The position numbers and the translations under genes were made by a program. DNA of 26,257 bases, from NCBI GenBank assembly GCA_002304785.1, contig DBMG01000142.1, positions 1-26,257 on the forward strand, in the 5' to 3' direction. The stretch comes from Candidatus Accumulibacter sp. UBA704 (GTDB taxonomy: Bacteria; Pseudomonadota; Gammaproteobacteria; Burkholderiales; Rhodocyclaceae). The number at the start of each line of letters is the position of its first letter. Positions within the stretch are counted from its first letter, which is position 1. The notes under the pieces were generated by a model. The model was not told the origin of the DNA. It saw only the letters and a program-made list of their open reading frames with translations, and searched no databases. Positions 13,575-21,758 of the stretch are shown here, one piece after another.

Positions 13575-15899
13575 CTACGCCTCGATTCGACTGACGCGCT
13601 GAAGGTCGTCGACCATCTTCTTCTGCGACAGGATGCTGAGTTCGATGACCTCGCGCGCCTGCGCGACGTAGTAGGCGAGTTGTTCGTCGCTGCGCGTGAG
13701 CGACTTGGCGAGCCCGCCTTCGATGCGTTGCAGCGCCGCCATCATCTTCTCGTTGGAGTCGCTGAACAACTGCACCGCATGGCCGAAGGCGTCGCCCAGG
13801 CTGGCGACCTCGAGGGCGCCGCCGGCGACGCTGGCGCCGATGTCGGCAAGCTTGCCGGCTTCGCTTTCCACCTTGGCGGCGAACCGGTCGCCCACGCGTT
13901 CGAGCAAATCGGCGGACGAGGCGACCAGGGCGTCGATCGCGCTGCGCTGTTCTGTCGAGGCGTGATTGATGGCGTCGAGCAGGGCGCCCAGCGTCTCCAT
14001 GATGCGGCTGCGCTCTTCGAGCAGGCTGTTGTCGCGCGCCATGCTCGCGGAGAGTTCGTGGCGAAGCTGGCCGATTACGTCGGTAGCCGCCTTGGGCGCC
14101 TCGGCGGCGGTCTGCATCAGGCGGGTGACCTCGGCAATCGTCGTCTCGGCCTGGCGCTGATGGACGGCAACGAGGTCGCGGGCCGTGGCGTCGAGCGTCC
14201 GCGTGATCTGTTCCTGCTGCGCCAGTGTCTTCTCTCCCGCTTGCCGCCACTGTGCTTCGAGTTTGCCGGCCATCGCGCTCAAGGCGTCGGTGAAGCGCGC
14301 CTGGCGTTGCTGTTCGCCAGCGGCCCATTCGTTTTGCCACTCCGTTTGGGCTGCTCGCGTGTCGGCGAGCAATGCCGCGCTACGCTCGGCGAATGTTCCG
14401 GCCAAGGTGGTTTGCGTATGGTCGAGCGCTTGCGTCAGGCGGTCGCTGGCTTGCTCGTGCTTGCTCAATGCTTGGGTCCATGTTTTGGCAACCGTCTGCA
14501 CAGCGCCGTCGAAATTCCGGGCGATGCCGTCGAGCTGGGTGGCGACCTGTTGGGTCAGCGCGGTTTGCTGCGCCTGCGTCGTCTCGGCGAAGGTGGCGTG
14601 GCGGGTGTCGATCGAAACGAGCAGGGCCTGGCTGCGTTCGCTGAACGTGTTGGCGATCTGGCTGACGGCCAGATCGAGGCGGGAGGTCAGGCCGTCGAAC
14701 TGGTCGGCGAGCGCGCCCGCCAGTTGCTGCTGGCGGGTCGCCGTCGTTGCCGTCAGGGCGGCGAGTCGTTGCGCGGCGTCGGCCTGCAGGCGGGATTGAC
14801 TGGCTTCGACCGAGGCGAGCAGCGCGCTGGAGCGTTGCTCGAAGGTGTCGGCGTAGGAAGCGAGCGCAGTTTGCAGGCTCAGGCCCTGGGCTTCGGTGGC
14901 CTGTTCGTGACGGGCGAGGGTTTGCGCCAAGTTTTCGGTGATGCCGCCAAGCTGCGCGTCGACGGTCGAGAACAGCTTGTCGTGCAGCCCGCGCGTTTCG
15001 TCGGCGATGGCCGTCATGGTCGCGGTGACGATCGGACGGACGGCTTCAGCCGCTGCCGTCGTGCTCTCCCGCAAGCTGCTCTTGAGCGACTGATCGACGG
15101 ATTGAGCGAGATCGGAGTACCGAAATTTGGCTTCTTCATGGAAGCGCTGCTGGCCGGCGAGCAGTTGTTCGCCAAGCTGGCGGTTATGCTCGGCCATCTT
15201 GGACATCATGGCGTCGAGCTTGCCGACCAGGTCGGGGAGCGCCTGGGCTTGCGTCTGCAGCGCCTTGAAGGTCTCCTGGCGCTGGTGGCCGAACGAGAAG
15301 TTGCGCAGTACGCCGGCAATCCGGCTGTCGAGCAACTGGCCGACGCGCTGGCGGTCACGCCGGCCGAGCGCCGAGATCAGCCCCAGCATGGCCGACGTGG
15401 CAACGCCGGCGACCGACGTGCCGAAGGCGACGCCGAGTCCTTTGACCGGTGCGGCCAAGGCGGAACGGATGGTGTGCAGGTCGGTCGTGCTTTCCAGCGC
15501 CAGCACCGCCCCGTTCAAGGTGACGACCATGCCAAGGAAGGTGCCGAGCATGCCGAGCAGGACCAGCAGGCCGACGAGGTAGGGCGTGATGCTCGGCCCC
15601 GGCAAGGCGACCCGTTCGCCTTCGATGCGCAGGCGAACCGTGTTCTGCAACGCGCCCGGCACCTGCGGCAGCCATTCGTCCAGACGCTCGATGCCGTCCG
15701 GGATGTTGGCGAGCGCCCCGGCCAGCGTGACCGTATCGGCGTGGAAGCGTCGCATCTCGAGCGCGCCGGCGAGGTAGACCGCCGCGATGATGCAGGAAAC
15801 AGTGAGGGCCAGCGTGCTGCCGCCGACGTAGCCGATGGCGACCCAGGTGACGGCGGCCAGGCCAAGGAGGAAAGCGAAGAGGCTTGGATTTCGGTTCAT
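13575..15899 (-). CDS. DUF802 protein: MotA/TolQ/ExbB-like channel with long helical tail
   Basis: 774-residue inner-membrane protein. Four hydrophobic helices are visible (about 7-26, 28-47, 105-130, 150-178). The last two carry the MotA/TolQ/ExbB-like pattern: L-L-G-M-L-G-T-F-L-G-M-V (114-125) and V-K-G-L-G-V-A-F-G-T-S-V-A-G-V-A-T-S-A (152-170), with Thr120, Thr161 and Thr168 in helices that would line an ion path. From about 200 to 774 the protein is helical and rich in Ala, Gln and Glu, with repeats F-x-x-R-S-x-A-L-L (see separate entry) and no further membrane segment, so this tail should lie in the cytoplasm. ZorA of Zorya has the same plan: channel domain plus long intracellular tail. 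The DUF3348 gene ends 16 bases upstream. I see no clear ribosome-binding site, so coupling is likely. Confidence 0.85.
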   Translation of the reverse strand: MNRNPSLFAFLLGLAAVTWVAIGYVGGSTLALTVSCIIAAVYLAGALEMRRFHADTVTLAGALANIPDGIERLDEWLPQVPGALQNTVRLRIEGERVALPGPSITPYLVGLLVLLGMLGTFLGMVVTLNGAVLALESTTDLHTIRSALAAPVKGLGVAFGTSVAGVATSAMLGLISALGRRDRQRVGQLLDSRIAGVLRNFSFGHQRQETFKALQTQAQALPDLVGKLDAMMSKMAEHNRQLGEQLLAGQQRFHEEAKFRYSDLAQSVDQSLKSSLRESTTAAAEAVRPIVTATMTAIADETRGLHDKLFSTVDAQLGGITENLAQTLARHEQATEAQGLSLQTALASYADTFEQRSSALLASVEASQSRLQADAAQRLAALTATTATRQQQLAGALADQFDGLTSRLDLAVSQIANTFSERSQALLVSIDTRHATFAETTQAQQTALTQQVATQLDGIARNFDGAVQTVAKTWTQALSKHEQASDRLTQALDHTQTTLAGTFAERSAALLADTRAAQTEWQNEWAAGEQQRQARFTDALSAMAGKLEAQWRQAGEKTLAQQEQITRTLDATARDLVAVHQRQAETTIAEVTRLMQTAAEAPKAATDVIGQLRHELSASMARDNSLLEERSRIMETLGALLDAINHASTEQRSAIDALVASSADLLERVGDRFAAKVESEAGKLADIGASVAGGALEVASLGDAFGHAVQLFSDSNEKMMAALQRIEGGLAKSLTRSDEQLAYYVAQAREVIELSILSQKKMVDDLQRVSRIEA
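14340..14846 (-). repeat. Internal protein repeats in the DUF802 tail
   Basis: Three copies of T-F-x-(E/Q)-R-S-x-A-L-L start at residues 352, 418 and 502 (spacing 66 and 84), and the segment H-E-Q-A occurs twice (331, 481) ahead of the first and third. The DNA copies differ, so these are old coding repeats rather than a recent duplication. The Pfam DUF802 family is described as a repeated unit. Confidence 0.75.
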
Positions 15900-15915
15900 G
15901 CGGTTTCGGTTCGTT

Positions 15916-16701
15916 CTATTCGGTTGCGTGACTGGGAGCGCTGGTCAAGGCGGCGATAAGCCCGGCGACGGGCTTCAGGCGCAGTTCCAGTTCGGCAAGC
16001 AGCACGCGCTTCGTGTCATTGCAGAAGGCTTCCAGCCAGCTTCCCGGCTGGGGCCAGGTCGCCGGATCGTCCCCGCTTTCAGTCGCGTCGTCGGCCATCG
16101 CGGCGCGGTGTTCGGCGTAGCGCTTTTCGAAGGAGCTGGCGAGCAGGATCGGGATGTTGGCCAACAGCGTGTGTTCGCGTGCGGACAGCGATTTCTCGAA
16201 GGTGGCGTCAAGACCGGCCAGTTGCCTGCCGGCGCCCGAGGTAGCGGCCAGAGCCCTGCGCGCGTTGGCTCTCAGGTTGCCGATGGCCGTTTTCATCTCC
16301 CGTTGGTGAGCGAGGTAGTAACGGTGGAACGGGGTAAAGTCGGGCATGCTCCCGGCGGTCGCTTTGGGCGATGGCATCGGAAACGGGATGCGCGGTGCAG
16401 TCTGGCCTGAAGGAACTGCAGCGTGGAACATTCCGTCGTTGTTGATGGCGTCGCTCAGTGTGCCGCGCAGGCGCATCAATTCGGCGGGCAGGTCACTGTT
16501 TGCCTGTTGTGCGGACGAGTTCGGACGACCGTCTTCGGCACTGAGGACGGAAAACAGCGTCATTGCATCCGGAAGCTCAAGCCATTGGCCGAGTTGCTCC
16601 CCAAGATCGTATTTCGGACCTTGGATATCCGGGTGCGTTTCAGACAGGATGCGGACGAGTTCGGAACGACGAAAGAGGGTGCGTCGAAGTCCAGTTGTCA
16701 T
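15916..16701 (-). CDS. DUF3348 domain protein, first gene of the motor-like operon
   Basis: 261-residue soluble protein without signal or membrane helix. It begins M-T-T-G-L-R-R-T-L-F-R-R-S-E-L-V-R-I-L and has a C-terminal helical part with Y-Y-L-A-H-Q-R-E-M, then F-C-N-D-T-K-R-V-L-L-A-E-L-E-L-R-L-K-P-V-A-G-L-I-A-A-L. These match my knowledge of the DUF3348 family. The middle (about 90-120) is Pro/Ser-rich and probably disordered. It opens the operon with DUF802, OmpA-like and DUF2894 genes, and the 143-base gap to spoVR upstream leaves room for a separate promoter, though I cannot assign -35/-10 boxes. The role is unknown; as a cytoplasmic protein it could bind the base or tail of the DUF802 channel. 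Confidence 0.83.
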   Translation of the reverse strand: MTTGLRRTLFRRSELVRILSETHPDIQGPKYDLGEQLGQWLELPDAMTLFSVLSAEDGRPNSSAQQANSDLPAELMRLRGTLSDAINNDGMFHAAVPSGQTAPRIPFPMPSPKATAGSMPDFTPFHRYYLAHQREMKTAIGNLRANARRALAATSGAGRQLAGLDATFEKSLSAREHTLLANIPILLASSFEKRYAEHRAAMADDATESGDDPATWPQPGSWLEAFCNDTKRVLLAELELRLKPVAGLIAALTSAPSHATE

Positions 16702-16844
16702 GAAAATAGCCTGATTGGACGTCGAAAGGGCCGCAAGACTACTACAATTTCACGACGCAGTCAGCAGTCTCCGCCGTTCAGGGGAAGCCGGAAACCGAAC
16801 ATGAAAGGGAAACGCTGCGCTTCTTTTGCGGTATTCCTTCCAGA

Positions 16845-18374
16845 TCAAACGCGCAGGCGCCGGTCGATGCGGTTCTCGCTGATCACATCGATCGATCCGT
16901 CGGTATTCTGCCGCTCGAGGCGCACGGTAAATCCCCACAGGCGGGCAACATGTTCCAGCACCGTGTCGTAGCTCTCGTGCAGCGTTCGGCGTTGATGCAC
17001 GAAATGGCGCAGGGTCAGAGACCGGTCGCCGCGCAGGTCGACGTTCCATACCTGGATGTCCGGTTCGCGGCTGCCGAGGTCGTATTGCTGTGCAAGCTGG
17101 CGGCGCAAGGTCCGGTATCCGGGATCGTCGTGGATGGCCTCGACGCGCAGCTTTTCCCGCGTGTCGTCGTCGAGCACCGAGAAGAATCGGAACTCGCGCA
17201 TCAGGCGCGGCGACAGGTACTGCGCGACGAAGCTCTCGTCCTTGAAGTTCTGCATGGCGAACTCGAAGGTTTCACGCCAATCGGAGCCGGCGATTTCCGG
17301 AAACCATTCCCGGTCTTCTTCCGTAGGGGTCTCGCAAATGCGCCGGATGTCCTGCCACATGGCAAACCCGAGGGCGTAAGGGTTGATTCCCGAGTAATAC
17401 TTGCTGTTGTACGGCGGCTGGTAGACGACGTTGGTGTGCGACTGCAGGAATTCGAGCATGAAGCCGTCGGACAGCCCGCCCTGGTCGTAGAGCGTGTTGA
17501 GCAGGGTGTAGTGCCAGAAACAGGCCCAGCCTTCGTTCATCACCTGAGTTTGCCGCTGCGGGTAAAAGTACTGGCCGATCTTGCGCACGATGCGCACGAT
17601 TTCGCGCTGCCAGGGTTCGAGCAGCGGTGCGTTTTTTTCGATGAAATACAGCAGGTTCTCCTCAGGTTCCTCCGGGAAGCGCTCCTCGGCGAGGAGTTCC
17701 GCCGTCTCACGGTGCTGCGGCAAGGTGCGCCACAGGTCATTGACCTGCGCCTGCATGTATTCCTCGCGTTCCTTGAGGCGCAGTTTTTCCTTCTCCAGCG
17801 ATTGCTTCGGCGCGCGCTTGTAGCGGTCGACGCCAACGTTGAGCAGCGCATGGCAGGCGTCGAGCAGCCTTTCCACGGCGTCGACACCGTGCCGTTCTTC
17901 GCATTCGGCGATGTAGTGCCGGGCGAAGACCAGGTAGTCGATGATCGCGTCGGCGCTCGTCCATTGCTTGAACAGGTGGTTACCCTTGAAGAACGAATTG
18001 TGCCCGTAGGCCGCGTGGGCAATGACCAGCGCCTGCATGGGCAGCGTGTTTTCGTCCATAAGGTAGGCAATGCAAGGATCGGAATTGATCACGATCTCGT
18101 AGGCCAGGCCCATCTGCCCACGTTTGTAGCGGTTGGCGGTGGCCAGGAAATGCTTGCCGAACGACCAGTGGTGGTAATAGACCGGCATGCCGATCGAGGC
18201 GTAGGCATCCATCATCTGCTCGGCGCTGATGATTTCCAGCACGTGGGGGTAGCAGTCGAGCCCATAGTCGCGGGCCACGCGGCCGATCGCCTCGTCGTAG
18301 GCGTCGATGGCCGCAAAGGTCCATTCCGAACCGGTTGGCAGGGATGGCGTCGAGTTTTCCTTTTTCCGGCTCAT
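16845..18374 (-). CDS. spoVR: SpoVR family protein (YcgB-like)
   Basis: 509-residue cytosolic protein of the SpoVR/YcgB family, named for a Bacillus spore-cortex mutant; in Gram-negatives it belongs to the starvation/stationary-phase set with the PrkA kinase. Visible family blocks are D-Y-G-L-D-C-Y-P, M-P-V-Y-Y-H-H-W-S-F-G-K-H-F (61-74), Y-E-I-V-I-N-S-D-P-C-I-A-Y-L, H-A-A-Y-G-H-N-S-F-F-K-G-N, M-N-E-G-W-A-C-F-W-H-Y and N-P-Y-A-L-G-F. The conserved His/Glu pattern (G-H-N-S-F-F and N-E-G-W-A) looks like a metal site, but no activity is proven. Length is normal (510 in E. coli). Its ATG overlaps the yeaH stop as ATGA, so the two are translationally coupled. Confidence 0.96.
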   Translation of the reverse strand: MSRKKENSTPSLPTGSEWTFAAIDAYDEAIGRVARDYGLDCYPHVLEIISAEQMMDAYASIGMPVYYHHWSFGKHFLATANRYKRGQMGLAYEIVINSDPCIAYLMDENTLPMQALVIAHAAYGHNSFFKGNHLFKQWTSADAIIDYLVFARHYIAECEERHGVDAVERLLDACHALLNVGVDRYKRAPKQSLEKEKLRLKEREEYMQAQVNDLWRTLPQHRETAELLAEERFPEEPEENLLYFIEKNAPLLEPWQREIVRIVRKIGQYFYPQRQTQVMNEGWACFWHYTLLNTLYDQGGLSDGFMLEFLQSHTNVVYQPPYNSKYYSGINPYALGFAMWQDIRRICETPTEEDREWFPEIAGSDWRETFEFAMQNFKDESFVAQYLSPRLMREFRFFSVLDDDTREKLRVEAIHDDPGYRTLRRQLAQQYDLGSREPDIQVWNVDLRGDRSLTLRHFVHQRRTLHESYDTVLEHVARLWGFTVRLERQNTDGSIDVISENRIDRRLRV

Positions 18375-19654
18375 GCGGCCACCGTGTCCTTGCGCCTGAA
18401 CAATTCGCGGAAGACGGGATAGATGTCGCTCACGTCGGCGATGCGCTGCATGGCGAAATGGCCGGGATGCGTTCCCTGCAGCTTTTCATACTCCTGCCAC
18501 AGGTTTTGCGGCGGGCCGTCGGTGATCTCGATGTAGGCGAAGTACTGGCACGCTGCCAGCAGGGAGGTCTCGAGGATTTCGCGGCAGATCGGCGAATCGT
18601 TGTGCCAGTTGTCGCCGTCCGACGCCTGCGCGCCGTAGATGTTCCAGGCACCCGTGGCGTAGCGAGTCCTCACGATGTCGCGCATCAGGGTCAATGCACT
18701 GGACACCACGGTACCGCCGGTCTCCCGCGAAGTGAAGAAATCATCCTCCTCGACTTCGGTGGCGACCGTGTGGTGGCGGATGAAGACCACGTCGATGTGC
18801 TCGTAGTTGCGGGTCAGGAACAGGTACAGCAGCATGAAGAATCGTTTGGCGATGTTCTTGCGTCCCTCGTCCATCGAGCCGGAAACGTCGAGCAGGCAGA
18901 ACATCACCGCCTGGGTCGTCGGCTGCGGAATGCGTACGCGATTGCTGTAGCGCAGGTCGAACGGGTCGATGAACGGCAGATTTTCGATACGCGCCAGGAG
19001 GCGGGCGATTTCGCGGCGCAGGCGCTCGATTTCCGCATCATCTCCGGGTTGCCGGTCTTCGAGCAGTGCTTCGAGTTCGGTTTCCAGCGCGCGCAGGCGC
19101 TTGTGGTAGGGCCCGCCGATGGCGATCCTGCGCCCCGCAGCCCCGCGCATCGTGCGCGGCAGGTTGATGTTGGTCGGCACGCCCGAACTCGAGTAACCGG
19201 CCCGCACGCTGCGGTATTGCTCGATGCGCGCCAGTTGCTTCTTGACCAGGTTGGGCAGGGCCAGTTCGTCGAAAAAGATGTCCAGGAACTCCTCGCGCGA
19301 CAGGTTGAAGACGAAGTCGTCGAGTCCCTCGCCATCCTGGCTGGCCTGCCCGCGTCCCTGGCCGCCTGCGCCGCCCTCTGGGCGATCGACTTCTTCGCCG
19401 CCGCTGAAGCGGTCATTGCCCGGATGCACCGTTTCGCGCTTCCCTCCCTGGCCGTAGACGAATTGCGGCTCGGCAATATCGCCGCCGGGAATGCTGATCT
19501 TTTCCCCGTTTTCCAGGTCGCGCACCTTGCGGCGATTGATCGACTCGGCCACCGCCTTGCGGATCTGCCCCTTGAAACGGCGCAGGAACCGGCTGCGGTT
19601 GACCGAGCTTTTGTTCCTGCTGTCGAACCGGCGATCAACGATGCGCACGGTCAT
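18371..19654 (-). CDS. yeaH: YeaH/YhbH family (DUF444) von Willebrand A-like protein
   Basis: 427 residues from ATG 19654, the same length as E. coli YeaH. GAGGGGG lies 7 bases ahead; the frame continues 20 codons upstream without support. The N-terminus has V-D-R-R-F-D-S-R-N-K-S then N-R-x-R-F-L-R-R, typical of the family. A glycine-rich linker covers about 78-108. A von Willebrand A-like fold follows with the MIDAS motif D-V-S-G-S-M (256-261) and a later T-G-G-T-x-V-S-S-A threonine region. In E. coli YeaH pairs with the kinase YeaG and affects growth arrest under nitrogen starvation; its partner protein is not settled. It sits between prkA and spoVR in the usual order and strand. Confidence 0.96.
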   Translation of the reverse strand: MTVRIVDRRFDSRNKSSVNRSRFLRRFKGQIRKAVAESINRRKVRDLENGEKISIPGGDIAEPQFVYGQGGKRETVHPGNDRFSGGEEVDRPEGGAGGQGRGQASQDGEGLDDFVFNLSREEFLDIFFDELALPNLVKKQLARIEQYRSVRAGYSSSGVPTNINLPRTMRGAAGRRIAIGGPYHKRLRALETELEALLEDRQPGDDAEIERLRREIARLLARIENLPFIDPFDLRYSNRVRIPQPTTQAVMFCLLDVSGSMDEGRKNIAKRFFMLLYLFLTRNYEHIDVVFIRHHTVATEVEEDDFFTSRETGGTVVSSALTLMRDIVRTRYATGAWNIYGAQASDGDNWHNDSPICREILETSLLAACQYFAYIEITDGPPQNLWQEYEKLQGTHPGHFAMQRIADVSDIYPVFRELFRRKDTVAA

Positions 19655-19676
19655 GAAGTTCCCCCTCGTGCATTGG

Positions 19677-19705
19677 CTCCTCGCGCAGTTGCCTTGCGCA
19701 AGGAG
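19677..19705 (-). other. Intercistronic hairpin between prkA and yeaH
   Basis: In the transcribed (minus) sense, CTCCTTGCGCA (19705-19695) pairs with TGCGCGAGGAG (19687-19677): 11 pairs with one U-G, and a 7-base loop. It starts 13 bases after the prkA stop and ends 22 bases before the yeaH ATG. It has no T-run, so it is more likely an mRNA stabiliser, processing site or partial attenuator than a terminator. Confidence 0.65.
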
Positions 19706-19718
19706 TGATTCCACAGGA

Positions 19719-21641
19719 CTACGACGATTTGCGTACGCGCAGGTACCACTCGCATAGCAGCCGAACCTGCTTCTCGGTGTAGCCCTTGGCGGTCATGCGC
19801 TCGACGAAGTCCTTGTGCTTCTTCTGCTCCTCGCTGCTGGACTTGGTGTTGAACGAAATGACCGGCAGCAATTCCTCGGTGTTGGAGAACATCTTCTTTT
19901 CGATTACCGCACGCAGTTTCTCGTACGAGGTCCACAAGGGGTTCTTGCCGCCGTTCTTGGCGCGGGCGCGCAGCACGAAGTTGACCACCTCGTTGCGGAA
20001 GTCTTTCGGGTTGGAGATGCCGGCCGGCTTCTCGATCTTCTCCAGTTCCTCGTTGAGCGCCATGCGGTCGAGCATTTCGCCGGTGTTCGGATCGCGGAAT
20101 TCCTGATCCTGGATCCAGAAGTCGGCGTACAGCACATAACGGTCGAAGATGTTCTGCCCGTACTCGGAGTAGCTTTCCAGATAGGCCGTCTGGATCTCCT
20201 TGCCGATGAATTCGGCGTAGCGCGGCGAAAGGAATTCCTTGATGTAGCGCAGGTATTGTTCCTCGGTCTCGGGCGGGAACTGTTCCTGTTCGATCTGCTG
20301 TTCGAGCACGTACATCAGGTGCACCGGATTGGCGGCCACCTCGCGGTGATCGAAGTTGAACACGCGCGAGAGGATCTTGAAGGCGAAACGGGTAGACAAC
20401 CCGGTCATACCCTCATCGACCCCCGCGAAATCGCGGTATTCCTGATAGCTCTTCGCCTTCGGGTCGGTATCCTTGAGATTTTCGCCGTCGTAGACGCGCA
20501 TCTTCGAGAAGATGCTCGAATTTTCAGGCTCCTTCAGGCGCGACAGCACGGTGAACTGGGCCAGCATGCGTAGCGTGTCGGGTGCGCAAGGCGATTCGCT
20601 GAGCGAGGAGTTGACCAGCAGTTTCTCGTAGATGTGGATCTCGTCGGTGACGCGCAGCGAGTAGGGCACCTTGACGATGTAGATGCGGTCGAGAAAAGCC
20701 TCGTTGTTGCGGTTGTTCTTGAACGCCAGCCATTCGGCCTCGTTCGAGTGGGCCAGGATGATGCCGTCGAACGGGATCGCGCCGAAGCCTTCGGTGCCCT
20801 TGTAGTTGCCTTCCTGGGTGGCGGTCAGCAATGGGTGCAGGACCTTGATCGGCGCCTTGAACATTTCGACGAATTCCAGCACGCCGCGGTTGGCCAGGCA
20901 CAGCCCGCCCGAATACGAATAGGCATCGGGATCGTTCTGCGAGTAAGTTTCCAGCTTGCGGATGTCGATCTTGCCGACCAGCGACGAAATGTCCTGGTTG
21001 TTCTCGTCGCCCGGTTCGGTTTTCGATACGGCGATCTGCGAGAGTACCGACGGACGCAGCTTGACCACGCGGAATTGCGTGATGTCGCCTCCGTAATCGT
21101 GCAAGCGCTTGACGGCCCACGGGCTCATGATCGTATCCACGTAGCGCCGCGGAATTCCGTAATCCTCTTCCAGCAACTGGCCGTCCTCGACCGGGTTGAA
21201 CAGCCCGAGCGGCGATTCATGCACCGGCGAGCCCTTCAGCGCGTAGAACGGAACTTTCTCGATCAGGTGCTTGAGCGTTTCGGCCAGCGTCGACTTGCCG
21301 CCGCCGACAGGTCCGAGCAGGTAAAGGATCTGCTTCTTTTCCTCCAGTCCCTGCGCGGCATGGCGGAAATAGGAAACAATGTGCTCGATGACCTCTTCCA
21401 TGCCGTACAGGTCGCGGAAAGCCGGGTAACGGCGCAGCATCTTGTTGGCGAAAATGCGCGACAGGCGCGGGTCTGAACGGGTGTCCACCATCTCGGGTTC
21501 GCCGATCGCCTGCAACATTCTTTCGGCGACGCTGGCGTAAGCCGACGGATCACGCTTGCACAGGTCCAGATACTCCTGGACCGACATTTCCTCTTCCTGC
21601 GCCGCCTCGAAACGGCTTTGGTAGCGGGCGAAGATAGACAT
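19719..21641 (-). CDS. prkA: PrkA-type serine protein kinase (YeaG)
   Basis: 640-residue cytosolic protein (YeaG of E. coli is 644). The N-terminal AAA+-like PrkA domain holds Walker A G-P-V-G-G-G-K-S-T (110-118). Family blocks include G-S-P-V-H-E-S-P-L-G-L-F, R-G-V-L-E-F-V-E-M-F-K-A-P (sensor region), H-S-N-E-A-E-W, and a C-terminal kinase-related domain with N-x-R-N-E-A-F-L-D-R earlier and L-S-P-R-Y-A-E later. In E. coli YeaG acts in stationary phase and starvation; PrkA is reported to phosphorylate a 60-kDa protein in Bacillus. ATG at 21641 has a near-perfect AAGGAGG 8 bases upstream, the strongest ribosome-binding site I saw here. It heads the prkA-yeaH-spoVR operon. Confidence 0.97.
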   Translation of the reverse strand: MSIFARYQSRFEAAQEEEMSVQEYLDLCKRDPSAYASVAERMLQAIGEPEMVDTRSDPRLSRIFANKMLRRYPAFRDLYGMEEVIEHIVSYFRHAAQGLEEKKQILYLLGPVGGGKSTLAETLKHLIEKVPFYALKGSPVHESPLGLFNPVEDGQLLEEDYGIPRRYVDTIMSPWAVKRLHDYGGDITQFRVVKLRPSVLSQIAVSKTEPGDENNQDISSLVGKIDIRKLETYSQNDPDAYSYSGGLCLANRGVLEFVEMFKAPIKVLHPLLTATQEGNYKGTEGFGAIPFDGIILAHSNEAEWLAFKNNRNNEAFLDRIYIVKVPYSLRVTDEIHIYEKLLVNSSLSESPCAPDTLRMLAQFTVLSRLKEPENSSIFSKMRVYDGENLKDTDPKAKSYQEYRDFAGVDEGMTGLSTRFAFKILSRVFNFDHREVAANPVHLMYVLEQQIEQEQFPPETEEQYLRYIKEFLSPRYAEFIGKEIQTAYLESYSEYGQNIFDRYVLYADFWIQDQEFRDPNTGEMLDRMALNEELEKIEKPAGISNPKDFRNEVVNFVLRARAKNGGKNPLWTSYEKLRAVIEKKMFSNTEELLPVISFNTKSSSEEQKKHKDFVERMTAKGYTEKQVRLLCEWYLRVRKSS

Positions 21642-21757
21642 GGCCTTCCTCCTTCCAAGAACGGGCTCGATTCAACTTTTAGAACACCGATTTCTCAAAA
21701 AGGTTTAGCGAATCGCTTATTTCTTTATAGACGATCCTGCATCGGAGTCAGGTCCGA
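21642..21757 (-). promoter_or_regulatory. Probable prkA operon promoter region
   Basis: This 116-base spacer is AT-rich next to prkA and carries TCTATAAAG (minus strand, about 21723-21731), a loose sigma-S or sigma-70 -10-like box. Sigma-S and nitrogen control are known for E. coli yeaGH. I see no convincing sigma-54 GG/GC pair. The dmeF-end hairpin lies in the far half. Confidence 0.35.
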
Positions 21758-21758
21758 T
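21741..21758 (-). terminator. Hairpin at the end of dmeF
   Basis: ATCGGA (21741-21746) pairs with TCCGAT (21753-21758) around a 6-base loop, directly at the dmeF stop. There is no T-run after it, so it may only partly terminate; read-through would enter prkA, which is on the same strand. Confidence 0.4.

Noticed and set aside
13680..15959. A 759-codon open frame on the + strand opposite the DUF802 gene
   Set aside because: The frame mirrors a real gene with GC-rich codons; the product is a low-complexity Arg/Gly/Gln-rich sequence without a recognisable domain, and the minus strand codes clear membrane and OmpA motifs in an operon.
12312..16701. A complete Zorya defence system
   Set aside because: No ZorC-like, helicase or nuclease gene is in the window; DUF3348 and DUF2894 are not known Zorya effectors. 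Only the ZorAB-like architecture is supported.
16950..18422. A 490-codon open frame on the + strand opposite spoVR
   Set aside because: SpoVR family motifs are unmistakable on the minus strand; the opposite frame is a codon-bias shadow.
21642..21757. A sigma-54 promoter for prkA, as in nitrogen-controlled yeaG
   Set aside because: No GG-N10-GC element with TGGCAC/TTGCA similarity was found on the minus strand.
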